64,000 nucleotides of DNA from Rhizobiales bacterium GAS188 (lineage in GTDB: Bacteria > Pseudomonadota > Alphaproteobacteria > Rhizobiales > Beijerinckiaceae). The notes beneath the pieces were generated by a model that did no database searches, was not told where the DNA came from, and saw nothing but the letters and a program-made list of their open reading frames with translations. The stretch spans positions 186,001 to 250,000 of the forward strand of contig FNSS01000002.1 of the NCBI GenBank assembly GCA_900104855.1, read 5' to 3'. Below, piece after piece: positions 43,197-52,500 of this stretch; position 1 is the stretch's first letter, and every line of letters starts with the position of its first letter. The position numbers and the translations under genes are program-made.

Positions 43197-43532
43197 TTAA
43201 CGAATGCCTCTCCGGTGTCGATCCCGCGAATTGATGGGGAGCGCGCTCGTGATGTCGGGGCGGCTCAACGCCCAAACGCTGCTAAACTGACGAAGCAGTG
43301 CGCGATCATTGGGCACATCGCCAAATCGGGCGAGGATCTTGGCGTTTCCCCCAGCGGTCGCGGACTCTCCCATTTGCGAAAATGCAACCGCACCTTGCCC
43401 CTCGCCTGCAAAATGCGAGGCGAGCGACACGGCGTGCTGCTTGCTGCGCGCCTTAATCGCGGCCTCGGCACGAAGCTCGCTCGCCTCGGTGCGCGAAAAT
43501 GCCACCACAAAGAAAATGGAGATGTCGGCCAT
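43197..43532 (-). CDS. Small conserved rhizobial protein
   Basis: 111-aa frame. The core IFFVVAFSRTEASELRAEAA, GEGQGAVAFSQMGESATAGG and ILARFGDVPND matches a small cytoplasmic family frequent in Bradyrhizobium, of unknown function. The C-terminal ~25 residues after FSSVWAL look non-native, so the gene may be 3'-altered. A gggaggt sequence lies immediately before the ATG, closer than ideal, so the true start may be a few codons in. Confidence 0.6.
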   Translation of the reverse strand: MADISIFFVVAFSRTEASELRAEAAIKARSKQHAVSLASHFAGEGQGAVAFSQMGESATAGGNAKILARFGDVPNDRALLRQFSSVWALSRPDITSALPINSRDRHRRGIR

Positions 43533-43933
43533 ACCTCCCGCGCCTTAGCAAAACCCGGTAGCCGCTCAGTTTCGCGTCAGAGCGCGACGCCTATTCGTTA
43601 CATCGGGCGCCTAAAGCCACGGTCAACTCAGTTCGCCCAGGCGGCTAGCAATAATTGATCCCGTTGAGTCTTAGGACGGGAGCCACATTAGCCAGCAAAA
43701 AAAGTAAGTCACCATCTCGTTAGAAGTCACCCATTGGAGTTACATGCCGACGCCAGGCGTAATGGATATCAAGGAGCGCTTGTGAAGCTGGGCTCACAAA
43801 TCTTGTCTTCGAGCGATTCTCGGTACGGCAGTTGCGTCAGCAGCCACAAAACGCAGTAAGTGAGCCGTAACGAAACCAAATACCCAAAAAATTCGCTCAA
43901 TCTGACACGGATGCAAGGATAGAGCTTGAAATT
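43533..43933. other. AT-richer intergenic region
   Basis: 400 bp with lower GC than the surroundings; probably holds the promoter of the receiver-like gene. A tiny frame MDIKERL (43760-43783) preceded by a purine-rich site may be a relic. Nothing else is seen. Confidence 0.4.
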
Positions 43934-44452
43934 ATGGCACAACTGCCCTTCGCTACGGTTGTTGTCGACCCGTCTACCCTGCACCGAGAGGGTCTTGTGC
44001 GGATCCTTAGCTCGGCCGGCTTCAACGTCGTCGCCGCGGCCGCGAGCATCGCGGAGGTTGTGCACGGCTTGGTCGAGCATCGTCAATCCATCTTGCTCGT
44101 TCTCCGTGTGAGCAGCGATCAAGATCCCATGGTCGCGCAAATTCAGCTCTTCCGGAAACAGCACCCGGCCGCGCGCATCGCGCTGCTGCATGACCACGGT
44201 CAATTGAGCAACGTCAACATCATCGCCGCTTTCCAAGCCGGCATTGACGCTTACTTCGTGGAGCCGAGCCATAGCACTTTGATCAAGAGCCTCGAATTGG
44301 TGATGCAAGGCGACGGGATGCCGGCGCGCGCCGCGTTTAGACGATCGAAGAAATCCGAGCATGTTGTGCCGGTTCAATCGGAAACACAGGGCGACACGAT
44401 ACCATCACCCTCGGATCCTTCCGAGCTCGCCAAAGGGCGGCCGAAGCGATGA
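43934..44452 (+). CDS. Degenerate receiver-domain protein without output domain
   Basis: 172-aa protein similar to the receiver half of NarL/LuxR-type regulators: FATVVVDPSTLHREGLVRIL, then AARIALLHDHG and the FQAGIDAYFVEPS segment (usual AGANGYFV). The position of the phospho-acceptor Asp is occupied by LLVLRVSSD, so phosphorylation is unlikely. It stops where the HTH domain would begin, with an unstructured Ser/Pro-rich tail. It may act as a phosphorylation-independent partner protein, or be a truncated regulator. Confidence 0.7.
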   Translation: MAQLPFATVVVDPSTLHREGLVRILSSAGFNVVAAAASIAEVVHGLVEHRQSILLVLRVSSDQDPMVAQIQLFRKQHPAARIALLHDHGQLSNVNIIAAFQAGIDAYFVEPSHSTLIKSLELVMQGDGMPARAAFRRSKKSEHVVPVQSETQGDTIPSPSDPSELAKGRPKR

Positions 44453-44572
44453 ATGCCGACTTGGCCGACAGAGCCTTCGCGAAGAAGAGGCATCATCGGC
44501 GGAGCAAGCGCACGCCGGCCGGAGAGACCGACCGCCAAGGGGCAACGACGGCGAAGACGACTCACGAGCGCG

Positions 44573-44930
44573 ATGACAAAGGAAAGTGACCGGGTGCTTG
44601 CGCCATGGCCAGGATTTGTTGCTTACTACCGGGTCAGCACGGCGAAACAGGGCGCATCGGGCCTTGGCCTGGAAGCGCGGCGCGCCACGGTCGAGCGCTA
44701 TCTGAACGGCGGCAAGTGGCACATCGTTGCCGAGTTCACCGAGATCGAGAGCGGGCGCAACAGCGATAGGCCCGCCCTGGCGCTGGCGCTCGCCGCTGCC
44801 CGCCTTCATCGCGTCCCGCTTGTCCGTCGCCAAGGTCGACCGGCTGACCCGGTCTGTGGCCTTCCTGAGCCGCTTGCTTGAGGCAGGCGTAGACGTGCGC
44901 TTCTGCGATCTCCCCCAGATGGAGTGCGCT
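44573..44930 (+). pseudogene. Serine recombinase (resolvase) relic
   Basis: Starts MTKESDRVLAPWPGFVAYYR, with YYRVSTAKQGASGLGLEAR (catalytic Ser in RVST) and EIESGRNSDRPAL. One extra C near 44822 shifts the frame; the adjacent frame continues SVAKVDRLTRSVAFLSRLLE and DVRFCDLPQME, then homology ends near 44930. Only the N-terminal ~115 codons survive. Confidence 0.88.
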
Positions 44931-45013
44931 AAGCCGCCACCGGCGCCTTGTCCTGCCGCTCACCCGTCGCGACGCTCTCGCAAATGCGCCATACGGCGCT
45001 CGGCACCGAAGGA

Positions 45014-45057
45014 CCGCAATGGGTCGGTTCCGGCCGTTCGGCGGTGGCCAATCTCGA
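45014..45057 (+). repeat. Short dispersed repeat, copy C
   Basis: ccgcaa, tgggtcggttccggccgttc, then gcggtggccaatctcga. It is the longest copy and overlaps the broken 3' end of the TadE-like relic. Confidence 0.65.
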
Positions 45058-45290
45058 ACGTCGCCACAGGGCACATATACGACGCGTAATTTTGAACGCT
45101 TGTTGAGTCTCCGCACAAGTTGGGGTTGATGCTCGCGCAGCGCGCGGCCAGTTCGGCCCGTGTTGCATTCCCACCTGTGTCCAAAGCAGCAGGCCACCCT
45201 CGATGATGCCGAAGACGACGGCGAAGTATGCAGGCGCTGTGAGTGCAAACCGGCCCCCCGCGCGTTTCGAAGGAACCGTCGCAGGATCAT
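45050..45290 (-). pseudogene. TadE-like pilus protein relic in three frames
   Basis: Minus strand from 45290 reads MILRRFLRNARG, then in a second frame GRFALTAPAYFAVVFGIIEG GLLLWTQVGMQH (the TadE/TadG membrane helix), then in a third ELAARCASINPNLCGDSTSV QNYASY. Order matches TadE-like proteins; two frameshifts and truncation make it non-functional. It joins the repeat copy C at its end. Confidence 0.72.
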
Positions 45291-45549
45291 TGGATGCGCA
45301 CCGTCGCCTGTGCCACGACAATTTTTTGACCAGCTTGTGGCCCGGCCCGACGCTCACGCTGACCGCACGAGCCTGCTTTCCGGCCTAACTAGCCCAGGCG
45401 AGCGGGTGAAAAAAAAGAGTCTCCAGAGCACCGCCGCGGCCAAGCCTTCCAGCTATGCGAGAGGCCATCTTGAATCAGCTCTTCATAACCATCACGCGGC
45501 GATGTCCCCACTGCAAAGCACTAACCAGCCCTAATCTGCCAAAGTAGTG

Positions 45550-47955
45550 TTAGGGCAAAGGAACAAGCGGCGGCCAGATCAGACCGTCCAGCGAGACAGA
45601 GGAACACGCGACGCCGTCCACGCCCACGACGATGGCCATGATCCCGATGTCGATGGTGACGGCCGTCACGCCTCCGAGTGGGCTGAGAGGGATGGCGGAG
45701 AGCACCGGCAGCAGGGGTGTCCAGGCTCCCCCGGCCACCGCGCGTGTCGCGGCGCGCAGGACACCCTGCTTGTCCACCCCAAGCGCCACGAAGTTTTGGC
45801 CAGCCCGTCCAAGACCGACGGGGCCGAAGGTGTCGATGGCGACGCTCGGGTCCACTTCGATCGGCGCGTCGACGGTCCTTGTCGCCGGGTGGATCGTCGT
45901 GGCCCGCAGCGAGCCGTCCGTGCCGACCGCGGCCGCGAGGAGCACATCCCCCATGGCCAGCAAGGCCGGCCGCGCGCCCGGATCGAAGGCGACACCGGAG
46001 GATTCGGTGAACCGCGGCGACCACCCCGTGCCTATCGTGGCGGGGAAGGTCCCGGTGAACCAGCTGAGGCCGCCGCCGTCCTCGATCGTGACGATATCCG
46101 CCTGCCCGGCGGCCCGGCTGACGATCGTCGGGCCGGCGACCCGCCGGTATGCACCGACATTGTCCAGGACGAGCGGCGCGGACGTCCCGGCGAGCAGGAC
46201 GTCCGGATCGCCGGTGATCACCACAAGGCGCCCTTCGGGGCTAATCGCCGCAAGGACGACGAGGTTCAGGAACGGACGCACGGCGGCGATCGCCCGACCC
46301 TGGGCCGCGGCGGTGAACGGGGCGATGGGTCGGGTGACGTCGCCGGCCTGATTGAGCGAGTCCCAGAAGATATGGTGGATCCCCAGCGGTCCGCTGAGGA
46401 AGGCATCGAACACCAGGCGGGCAATCGGGTCGACCTCGTCGCTGGAGGTAACGGCGGGCTGCGCGGCGGTCAGTTCGAACAGGTCCGATGGCGCCGGCGT
46501 CGGAATCGGCTGGCCCCAGCCGGTGAGCAGGGTGAATTGCCGCCGCACCAGATGGTTGTCAGCGTCGAGATGCACGATCAACAACGCGTTCCCGCCGATC
46601 GCCGCGGCCCCGATAGGCAGCACCCGCACCAGCCCCCGGGCGCGTGAAATCTGGCGCAGATCCGGCATGGAGCCGATCTTGGCCCCGAGGGGGTCCCCTG
46701 GGAGGGTGCCCAGCGACGCCGAGCCGAGCAGCCTGCGAACGTCCGCCGGCGCCAGGGTCGCCTGGGTCGACGCCAGGGTCATGGCCTGCAGCGAGGCGGC
46801 GACGCCCGCCACGATCGCCGACGCGCCGGAGGTCCCGCCGAACGCCTGAAGCGCGGTGGCCGAAGAACTCGACGGCGCCACGATCCTGCTGCCCGCCGCG
46901 AAGCAGTCGACTCGGCTTCCGAACGAGGAGAACGTTCGCGACCAGCTGTCGAGCAGCGGCGGGGTGAGTTCTCCGGCTCCGACCACTATGGCGCCGGAGT
47001 CGACGAAGGCCGGATTTCCCGGCCGCGTGTGGGCGAGGAAGGGAAATGCATCGAGGTTGACTCCACCGTTTCCCGCCGGTTCGATCACCGTGACGCCGCG
47101 CCGGGTGGCCAGACCGATGGCAACCTGAACGGCGGGATCGGCCTCGACAAGGATGTCGGCCCCGGCCGTGGGGGGCGCGAAGAACGGCTGGGCGATCTCG
47201 AGCAGCAGCACGTCGCCGCTGGACAAAGCCCTGGCCGCGAACAGGATGGCTTGGGCCAGGCTGTTGGGGGCGACGCCCGCGCCGCGGTTTTCCGTGACCA
47301 GGTCGAACTCGGCGTTGGGAACGATGCCGACCGTGCCGACGCCGTTGTCGCCGCTCACCAGGATGCCGGCGACGGCGGTCCCGTGATCGACCTCGTCGGA
47401 GCCGAACACGGACAGCTTGCGGATGTTCGCCGCCACCAGCTCCTCATGGTCGAGACGCCATCCGCCTTCGATGTCGGCGACCCGGGCGCCGTCGCCGGCC
47501 CCGCCGGCCACCTGCCACACGTAGATCGCGTCGACGCCGTTTGGCGCCGGCTGGATCTGCAGGGTCCGGGCGGCGTCCGGATTGGTGCCATAGGAGATGT
47601 TCGCCGCCACGAACACCTTGGTCCTCCTTCTGGCGAAGACCACCATGGGAAGCGCCTGGGCCGCCGCGACCAGCGCGTCCGCCACCGCCTCGTCGCACGC
47701 GAGGGTGAACCAGACGAAGGGGTCGGGCGGCTCGTCCCCGCCCATCCGGACCGCACTCACCAGATCGGCGAGATCCTCGACGGGAACCTGGTCGAAGAGC
47801 GGAACCAGGGTCTGGCCAGGGAATGTCCCGACCAACGCCTGCCACGCATCGTTGAAGACCGGGTCGAGGCTGGGGTCGAGCAGCGCCGCCTCGGCGCCTG
47901 GGGCGTAGGGCAGCCCCAGACCGTCGATGAGCTGGAGGTCGACGGACGCGGTCAT
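45550..47955 (-). CDS. Subtilisin-like (S8) protease with C-terminal beta-rich region
   Basis: 801-aa protein, last gene of a five-gene operon; ATG 47955 lies 1 bp from the upstream stop. Residues 1-115 have no signal peptide and may be a pro- or recruitment domain. The S8 domain (~120-400) has Asp161 (ARVADIEGGW), His191 (VDHGTAVAGIL), oxyanion Asn296 (EPAGNGG) and Ser376 (GGTSGASAIVAG). Residues ~410-801 are rich in short beta repeats (LVVLAAISPEGRLVVITGD, DIVTIEDGGGLSWFTGTF), propeller-like. The absence of an export signal in a subtilisin is unusual and implies an intracellular role or delivery by other means. The catalytic set is complete. Confidence 0.85.
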   Translation of the reverse strand: MTASVDLQLIDGLGLPYAPGAEAALLDPSLDPVFNDAWQALVGTFPGQTLVPLFDQVPVEDLADLVSAVRMGGDEPPDPFVWFTLACDEAVADALVAAAQALPMVVFARRRTKVFVAANISYGTNPDAARTLQIQPAPNGVDAIYVWQVAGGAGDGARVADIEGGWRLDHEELVAANIRKLSVFGSDEVDHGTAVAGILVSGDNGVGTVGIVPNAEFDLVTENRGAGVAPNSLAQAILFAARALSSGDVLLLEIAQPFFAPPTAGADILVEADPAVQVAIGLATRRGVTVIEPAGNGGVNLDAFPFLAHTRPGNPAFVDSGAIVVGAGELTPPLLDSWSRTFSSFGSRVDCFAAGSRIVAPSSSSATALQAFGGTSGASAIVAGVAASLQAMTLASTQATLAPADVRRLLGSASLGTLPGDPLGAKIGSMPDLRQISRARGLVRVLPIGAAAIGGNALLIVHLDADNHLVRRQFTLLTGWGQPIPTPAPSDLFELTAAQPAVTSSDEVDPIARLVFDAFLSGPLGIHHIFWDSLNQAGDVTRPIAPFTAAAQGRAIAAVRPFLNLVVLAAISPEGRLVVITGDPDVLLAGTSAPLVLDNVGAYRRVAGPTIVSRAAGQADIVTIEDGGGLSWFTGTFPATIGTGWSPRFTESSGVAFDPGARPALLAMGDVLLAAAVGTDGSLRATTIHPATRTVDAPIEVDPSVAIDTFGPVGLGRAGQNFVALGVDKQGVLRAATRAVAGGAWTPLLPVLSAIPLSPLGGVTAVTIDIGIMAIVVGVDGVACSSVSLDGLIWPPLVPLP

Positions 47956-47956
47956 C

Positions 47957-49552
47957 TTACGGGCCTCCGCCTTTGTTCGCGGGCTCATCCTCGGCGAACA
48001 CGTCGAAGCGCAGGTGCGACACCGGCGGTCCCGCCACCGGCGCGGCGCTGCGTTCGACCCACAGCACCGGCCGGCCGGCCGTGTCGCGGGCCAGCATGGC
48101 GCGCCGGCGCAGGAGGACGCCGTTGCTTGGGATCGCATCGGAGGCAAGCTGATGACCGCGCCCCGCGCCGGCCCCCGAGGGGCCGCCGATCAGGCGGGAG
48201 ACCGGTCCGGGACGATGCTTCGGATAAGGCCCCGTGAGGTCGGCGAGGATCCCCTGGCGCCAGCCACCCGAGCGCCCGTCGCCGGCGCCGGAATCCGTGG
48301 CGGCGGTCACAAGGCCGCCGCCTGGCTGGGGATCGCCCAGGCGAAGGCGCTGATAGGGATGCCATCCATTGGGCAAGGTCGTGGACGGCAGATAGCGGAA
48401 CGCCCGCGTGCCCGTTCGCGTGGTCTCCGCGACGGCGGCCGCGGTCTCGGCGTCGCGGAGCAATTGCAAGCCGTCGGCGCGAAGCTCAACGGCCCAAGCC
48501 AGGTTGGCGTCTTCGTCGACGCCGATCAGGATCTCGTCGAGCAACGGTCCTTGCTGCGGAGCGACCGCCACCGGCCACACCAGGAGCTGGGATTCCGGCA
48601 AGCCCGCGGTGTGGAACAACGACCAGGCCCCAGGACCCGACGCCGCCGGGGTCGTCAGGTTCCAGACCTCGCCGAAGCTGTCGCGCACCGTGACCCCGGC
48701 GAGCGTCACCAGCACGCCGCTCGATGGGGCGGAGGCGGAATCGGCGGGTGGCGGCACCGGGAAGGTGAACCAGTGGTCGCCGTGTTCGAGGACCAGATCG
48801 AACAGCAACATCGTCGCGAAGTGCGAACGGTCCGGCGCGAAACCGCCGATGTCCACCGCATGGTCCTCGAGCTGCCACCAGCGGGGCTTGGGCGCGCCGG
48901 GATAGTCGAGCCTGCCCGGGATCACCTCGCGTTTCATGGCGACGGGACGTGGGCGGGTCCTCGGCCGCGTATCGGGTTCGCCGTCGACGGTGAACCAGTC
49001 GACGTCGCCGCCCGTGTGGCCGCGCACCCGCAGCGCCGCCCCGCCGGCTTCGAAGGATGCGCCATAGTCGAGCTCGGAAGAGGACCAGCGGTCGGCCGGC
49101 GGCGAGGGGACTTCCGCCCAGATGGCGTTTCCCGCGAGCCTTCCGTCCAGGAAGGCGGCTCGCCCATCCACCTCCAGCGCCAGCTGTTCATAGGGCGGCG
49201 GCAGCCGGCCGAACTGGAAACGGGTGCGGGCGTCGGCGTCGATCAGAGGGGCGGCCGCCCTGCCGAGCCGCACACGACGCCCGATTGTCCACCAGTCTCC
49301 CGGCTCGGCTTCGAGCAGCGCCTCGGCCGGGATCATCGTCGGATCGAGATCCGGCCGCGAGCGGTCGTAGGTGATCGGCGCGTGCTGCGGCGCGGCCGTC
49401 ACCACCACGGGCGCGGAGAGGTCCTCGCCCTGGTGCTCGCCGAGCTGCCATTGGCGGGTGAGAAACCATATCGGGTCGGCGACGCGCGCGCGCAGGCCTT
49501 CGTCGGTGTCCGGGCGCCCCGGTTCGAGGATGAGATAGGCCGGATTGGTCAT
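47957..49552 (-). CDS. Uncharacterised operon protein, 531 aa
   Basis: Starts at ATG 49552 (MTNPAYLILEPGRPDTDEGL), overlapping the upstream stop. The N-terminal motif DPIWFLTRQWQLGEHQGED belongs to a family I recall in other bacteria beside large unknown proteins, without known function. Further conserved-looking parts are PRWWQLEDHAVDIGGFAPDR and FDLVLEHGDHWFTFPVP. Trp- and Asp-rich, no signal peptide, no membrane helix; probably a soluble beta-rich subunit. It may contact the protease encoded next. Confidence 0.75.
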   Translation of the reverse strand: MTNPAYLILEPGRPDTDEGLRARVADPIWFLTRQWQLGEHQGEDLSAPVVVTAAPQHAPITYDRSRPDLDPTMIPAEALLEAEPGDWWTIGRRVRLGRAAAPLIDADARTRFQFGRLPPPYEQLALEVDGRAAFLDGRLAGNAIWAEVPSPPADRWSSSELDYGASFEAGGAALRVRGHTGGDVDWFTVDGEPDTRPRTRPRPVAMKREVIPGRLDYPGAPKPRWWQLEDHAVDIGGFAPDRSHFATMLLFDLVLEHGDHWFTFPVPPPADSASAPSSGVLVTLAGVTVRDSFGEVWNLTTPAASGPGAWSLFHTAGLPESQLLVWPVAVAPQQGPLLDEILIGVDEDANLAWAVELRADGLQLLRDAETAAAVAETTRTGTRAFRYLPSTTLPNGWHPYQRLRLGDPQPGGGLVTAATDSGAGDGRSGGWRQGILADLTGPYPKHRPGPVSRLIGGPSGAGAGRGHQLASDAIPSNGVLLRRRAMLARDTAGRPVLWVERSAAPVAGPPVSHLRFDVFAEDEPANKGGGP

Positions 49553-52500
49553 GGCGGCCATCCGTCGAGGAAATTGCGGGGCGGACTGGCGCTCACCAAG
49601 GCGGTGGACGTCGCATAGGCCAGCGTCGGCTCGGCGATCTGTCGCGGCGCCCGCGCGTGGGCGAGTTCGCGGGTCTCGAGCACGACCTCGAGAAGGCCGG
49701 CGTTGTCGAGGCGCCGCGAGGGGTCGGGCGGCACGGCGGCCAGCACCGCCTGCGGCGCGCGCGACTTGGGTGCGTTGAACCCGAACGCGGCCGTGGTGGC
49801 GTGCCGCCGGCTCGGCACCGAATCGGTCCACCCGTCCAGGGCGGCGATCGCCACGTTCGGTCCATTGTCGTCCACCCCGGGCCCGTAGGCCGCCACCACC
49901 GGACCGGACGCGTGCCATGGATCGATCGAGGCGTCGGGCGCGGCCACCGCGCCGGGCCAGTTCGGCAGGGCCGCATCGAGCTGGTGCGCGTCGAGCGAAG
50001 CCAGCCGCGGCCGCACGGCGGCGACGATCTCCAGCCACTGGGCGTCGAGATCGGGGCTCGGGCGAAGGGTGGGAAGGAGGGCGCGCGCCACGATCGGCAG
50101 GACTGGAAGGTCGGGCCGGCCCGCGACCACACGGATCGCCCGCCTGACGGCGTTGATGAAGGTGTCGGGCGGGGCCGGGCCACCTCCGCCGGCCGGAACC
50201 ATCGACGCCGCCGTCGACAGCCGGTCCGCCAAGGCCGCAAGCCCGTAGGCCAGCAGTTCGGCCGCGGTGGGCGCCATGTCGCCGGGATCGGCCGGGGGGA
50301 CCACGGCAAGGTCGATAGCCCAGCGGGCGGCAGCGGCTTTGATCGTCAGCTCCGAGCCGGCGGTGTTCGGATCGAGGGCGGCCAGGTCGTCGAGCGCCGC
50401 CTGCGCCAGGGACGCCACCCGGGCCAGCCGGTCGCCGAGGTCCTGGGCCATGGCGCGGCGGAGATTGGCGTCGGCGAGACTGTCCAGCCCCTCGTAGGCC
50501 CCGCCGGTCAGGGACGGGATTGGCGGCTCGTTCTCACCGCCGCCGAGGATGGCGCCGAAGCGGTCGCGCCGTTCGCGGCCCGGGGTGTCGGCGGCGTCGA
50601 TCGCCCCTGCGCCGAGCTCGGCGTCCAGGGCGGCGGCGTAAGCCGGATCGGCCGCCCTCGCCGGATCGGCGTCGCGGCCAGCCGACGCATTGCCGGGAAG
50701 CAGCAGCGCCCAGGCGCTCACCCGAACGGTCGTCGCCTGCCGGGGCGTGCGGATCGCCCGCAGTTCAGGCGGCGCGCCGAGCCCGGCGGCCGCCTCCATC
50801 GCCGCATTGGCCAGATCGGCGTGGCCCGTCACCAGGGCATAGGCTCCGTCGGCCAGCAGCAGGTCGCCATAGGTGTCGAGCACCGTGTCGAGCGGCGCCA
50901 GGCGTTGGGCCAGGTCGGCCGGCAGGGTTCCTTGCCGCGCCGCCTGCAGGACCTTCTGGCCATCGCAGACCCGCCGCTCCTGCTGGTCGGCGGCAAGAGG
51001 ATAGCTCTTGCGCAGCATCCGGACGGTGTCCCAATCCCCGGCCGCCTTCTCCACCTCCAGGCCCAGGGCCTCATAGGGATGCAGCCCCAGCCGCACCCGC
51101 TCGGCGAGCGCCACCGTCGCCCGGACCTTTGCCGAGTCGATCGCCAGGTTCCACCGGTCGCTCCCGGGGTAGCGCACGGCGGCGTCGCGAAGCAGCGCCG
51201 CGGTGAGCGCCTGGGCTGGCGAGGGAGCATGAAGCAGGCCGGCCCGGGTGGGCCCTGGCGCCAGCGGGCCGCCGGGACCGCCGGCGTAGGGCGCCGGGGC
51301 GTCGACCCAACCATAGGCGCCGAGGCGGAAGGGGGCGCCGCCGGCGATCATGCCTTGCAGCCGGCGTTCGGCGATGCCGGTGAGCCATGGATCCACCCGG
51401 AACGCGGCCGTGTCGAGGGCGGCGAGCACCGCCCGGAAGAGCTGGCCGGACATCGAGGCCCACAGGTCCGCGAAGACCTCGAGCGCCTCCTGCACCTCGC
51501 GGAATCGGGCGCCGAGCACGCGACCGTTGGGATCGGCTCCCGCTCGCAACTCCGCCACCGCCGCGTCGCTCCCCTGGAACAAGGCTGCCAGGTAGGCTGG
51601 CTCGTCGTCCCAGGGCAGGTTCTGGTCCAGGGAAATCGGGGTTCCGGCTCGCAACCGATTCACCGCGTCGCCGATCACCGCGCGACCATCGATCAAGGCC
51701 TCGCGGAACAGATGTCCGACGAGGCCGAGCTTCGCCTGGCTGCCGAACAGCGGCTCCGGGTCCATGACGCACATCCGGCGCAGTTGCTCGACGTCCTCCA
51801 TCTGGTCGGAAGGCGGCCCGGGAACCGACCCAAGGCCGGGGGCGCGGCCGACCGGAGCGAGCGGCGCGGCCACATTGCGCAGCGCCAGGGCCGTTGTATC
51901 GTCCCAGGTGGTGTCCAGCGGGCGCATGCCCGCCAGCGCACGCAACGCCTGCAAGCCGTAGCGGTCGGCCACCGCCCTCACGTTCCAATGTCGGCTCGGG
52001 GCATGCAGTCCGAGCACGTCCAGCATGCCGCGGATGTCCTCGCCCACGACCCGCCCGCGCTTCGCCCTGGCTTCGGCCGCGGCGCCGGCGCGCCATTTGA
52101 GGGTCCAACGCCGAATCCTTGCCTCTATGGCCGCCATAGGGTCGCCGGCTTCGTCGATCCACGACCCGAAGGCCGAGGTCGGAACGAGGCCGTAGGGCTG
52201 TTCACCGACCCGGAAGGCGGGGCGAGGGCCCTCGACGGCGAGATTGCGCATGGCCCATCGCGCCAGGTCGATCTCGCGACCGCCCGCCCCGGTGACATCG
52301 CGCAGGGACCGCCCCCACAGCACCGGCCACAGGCCCTGCACGGCGAGCGAGCCAGGGCCGAAGTAGTCGAGATCGCCGCCCAGCATGGGCAGGGCGGACG
52401 GGGGCGTCCGGCCGCTGAGGCCTTTGAGCAGGGCGGAGGTCGACAGTTGCGTCGCGGGGTCGATGTGCAGCAGGGGAAAGATCGACTGCGCATGGTCGCC

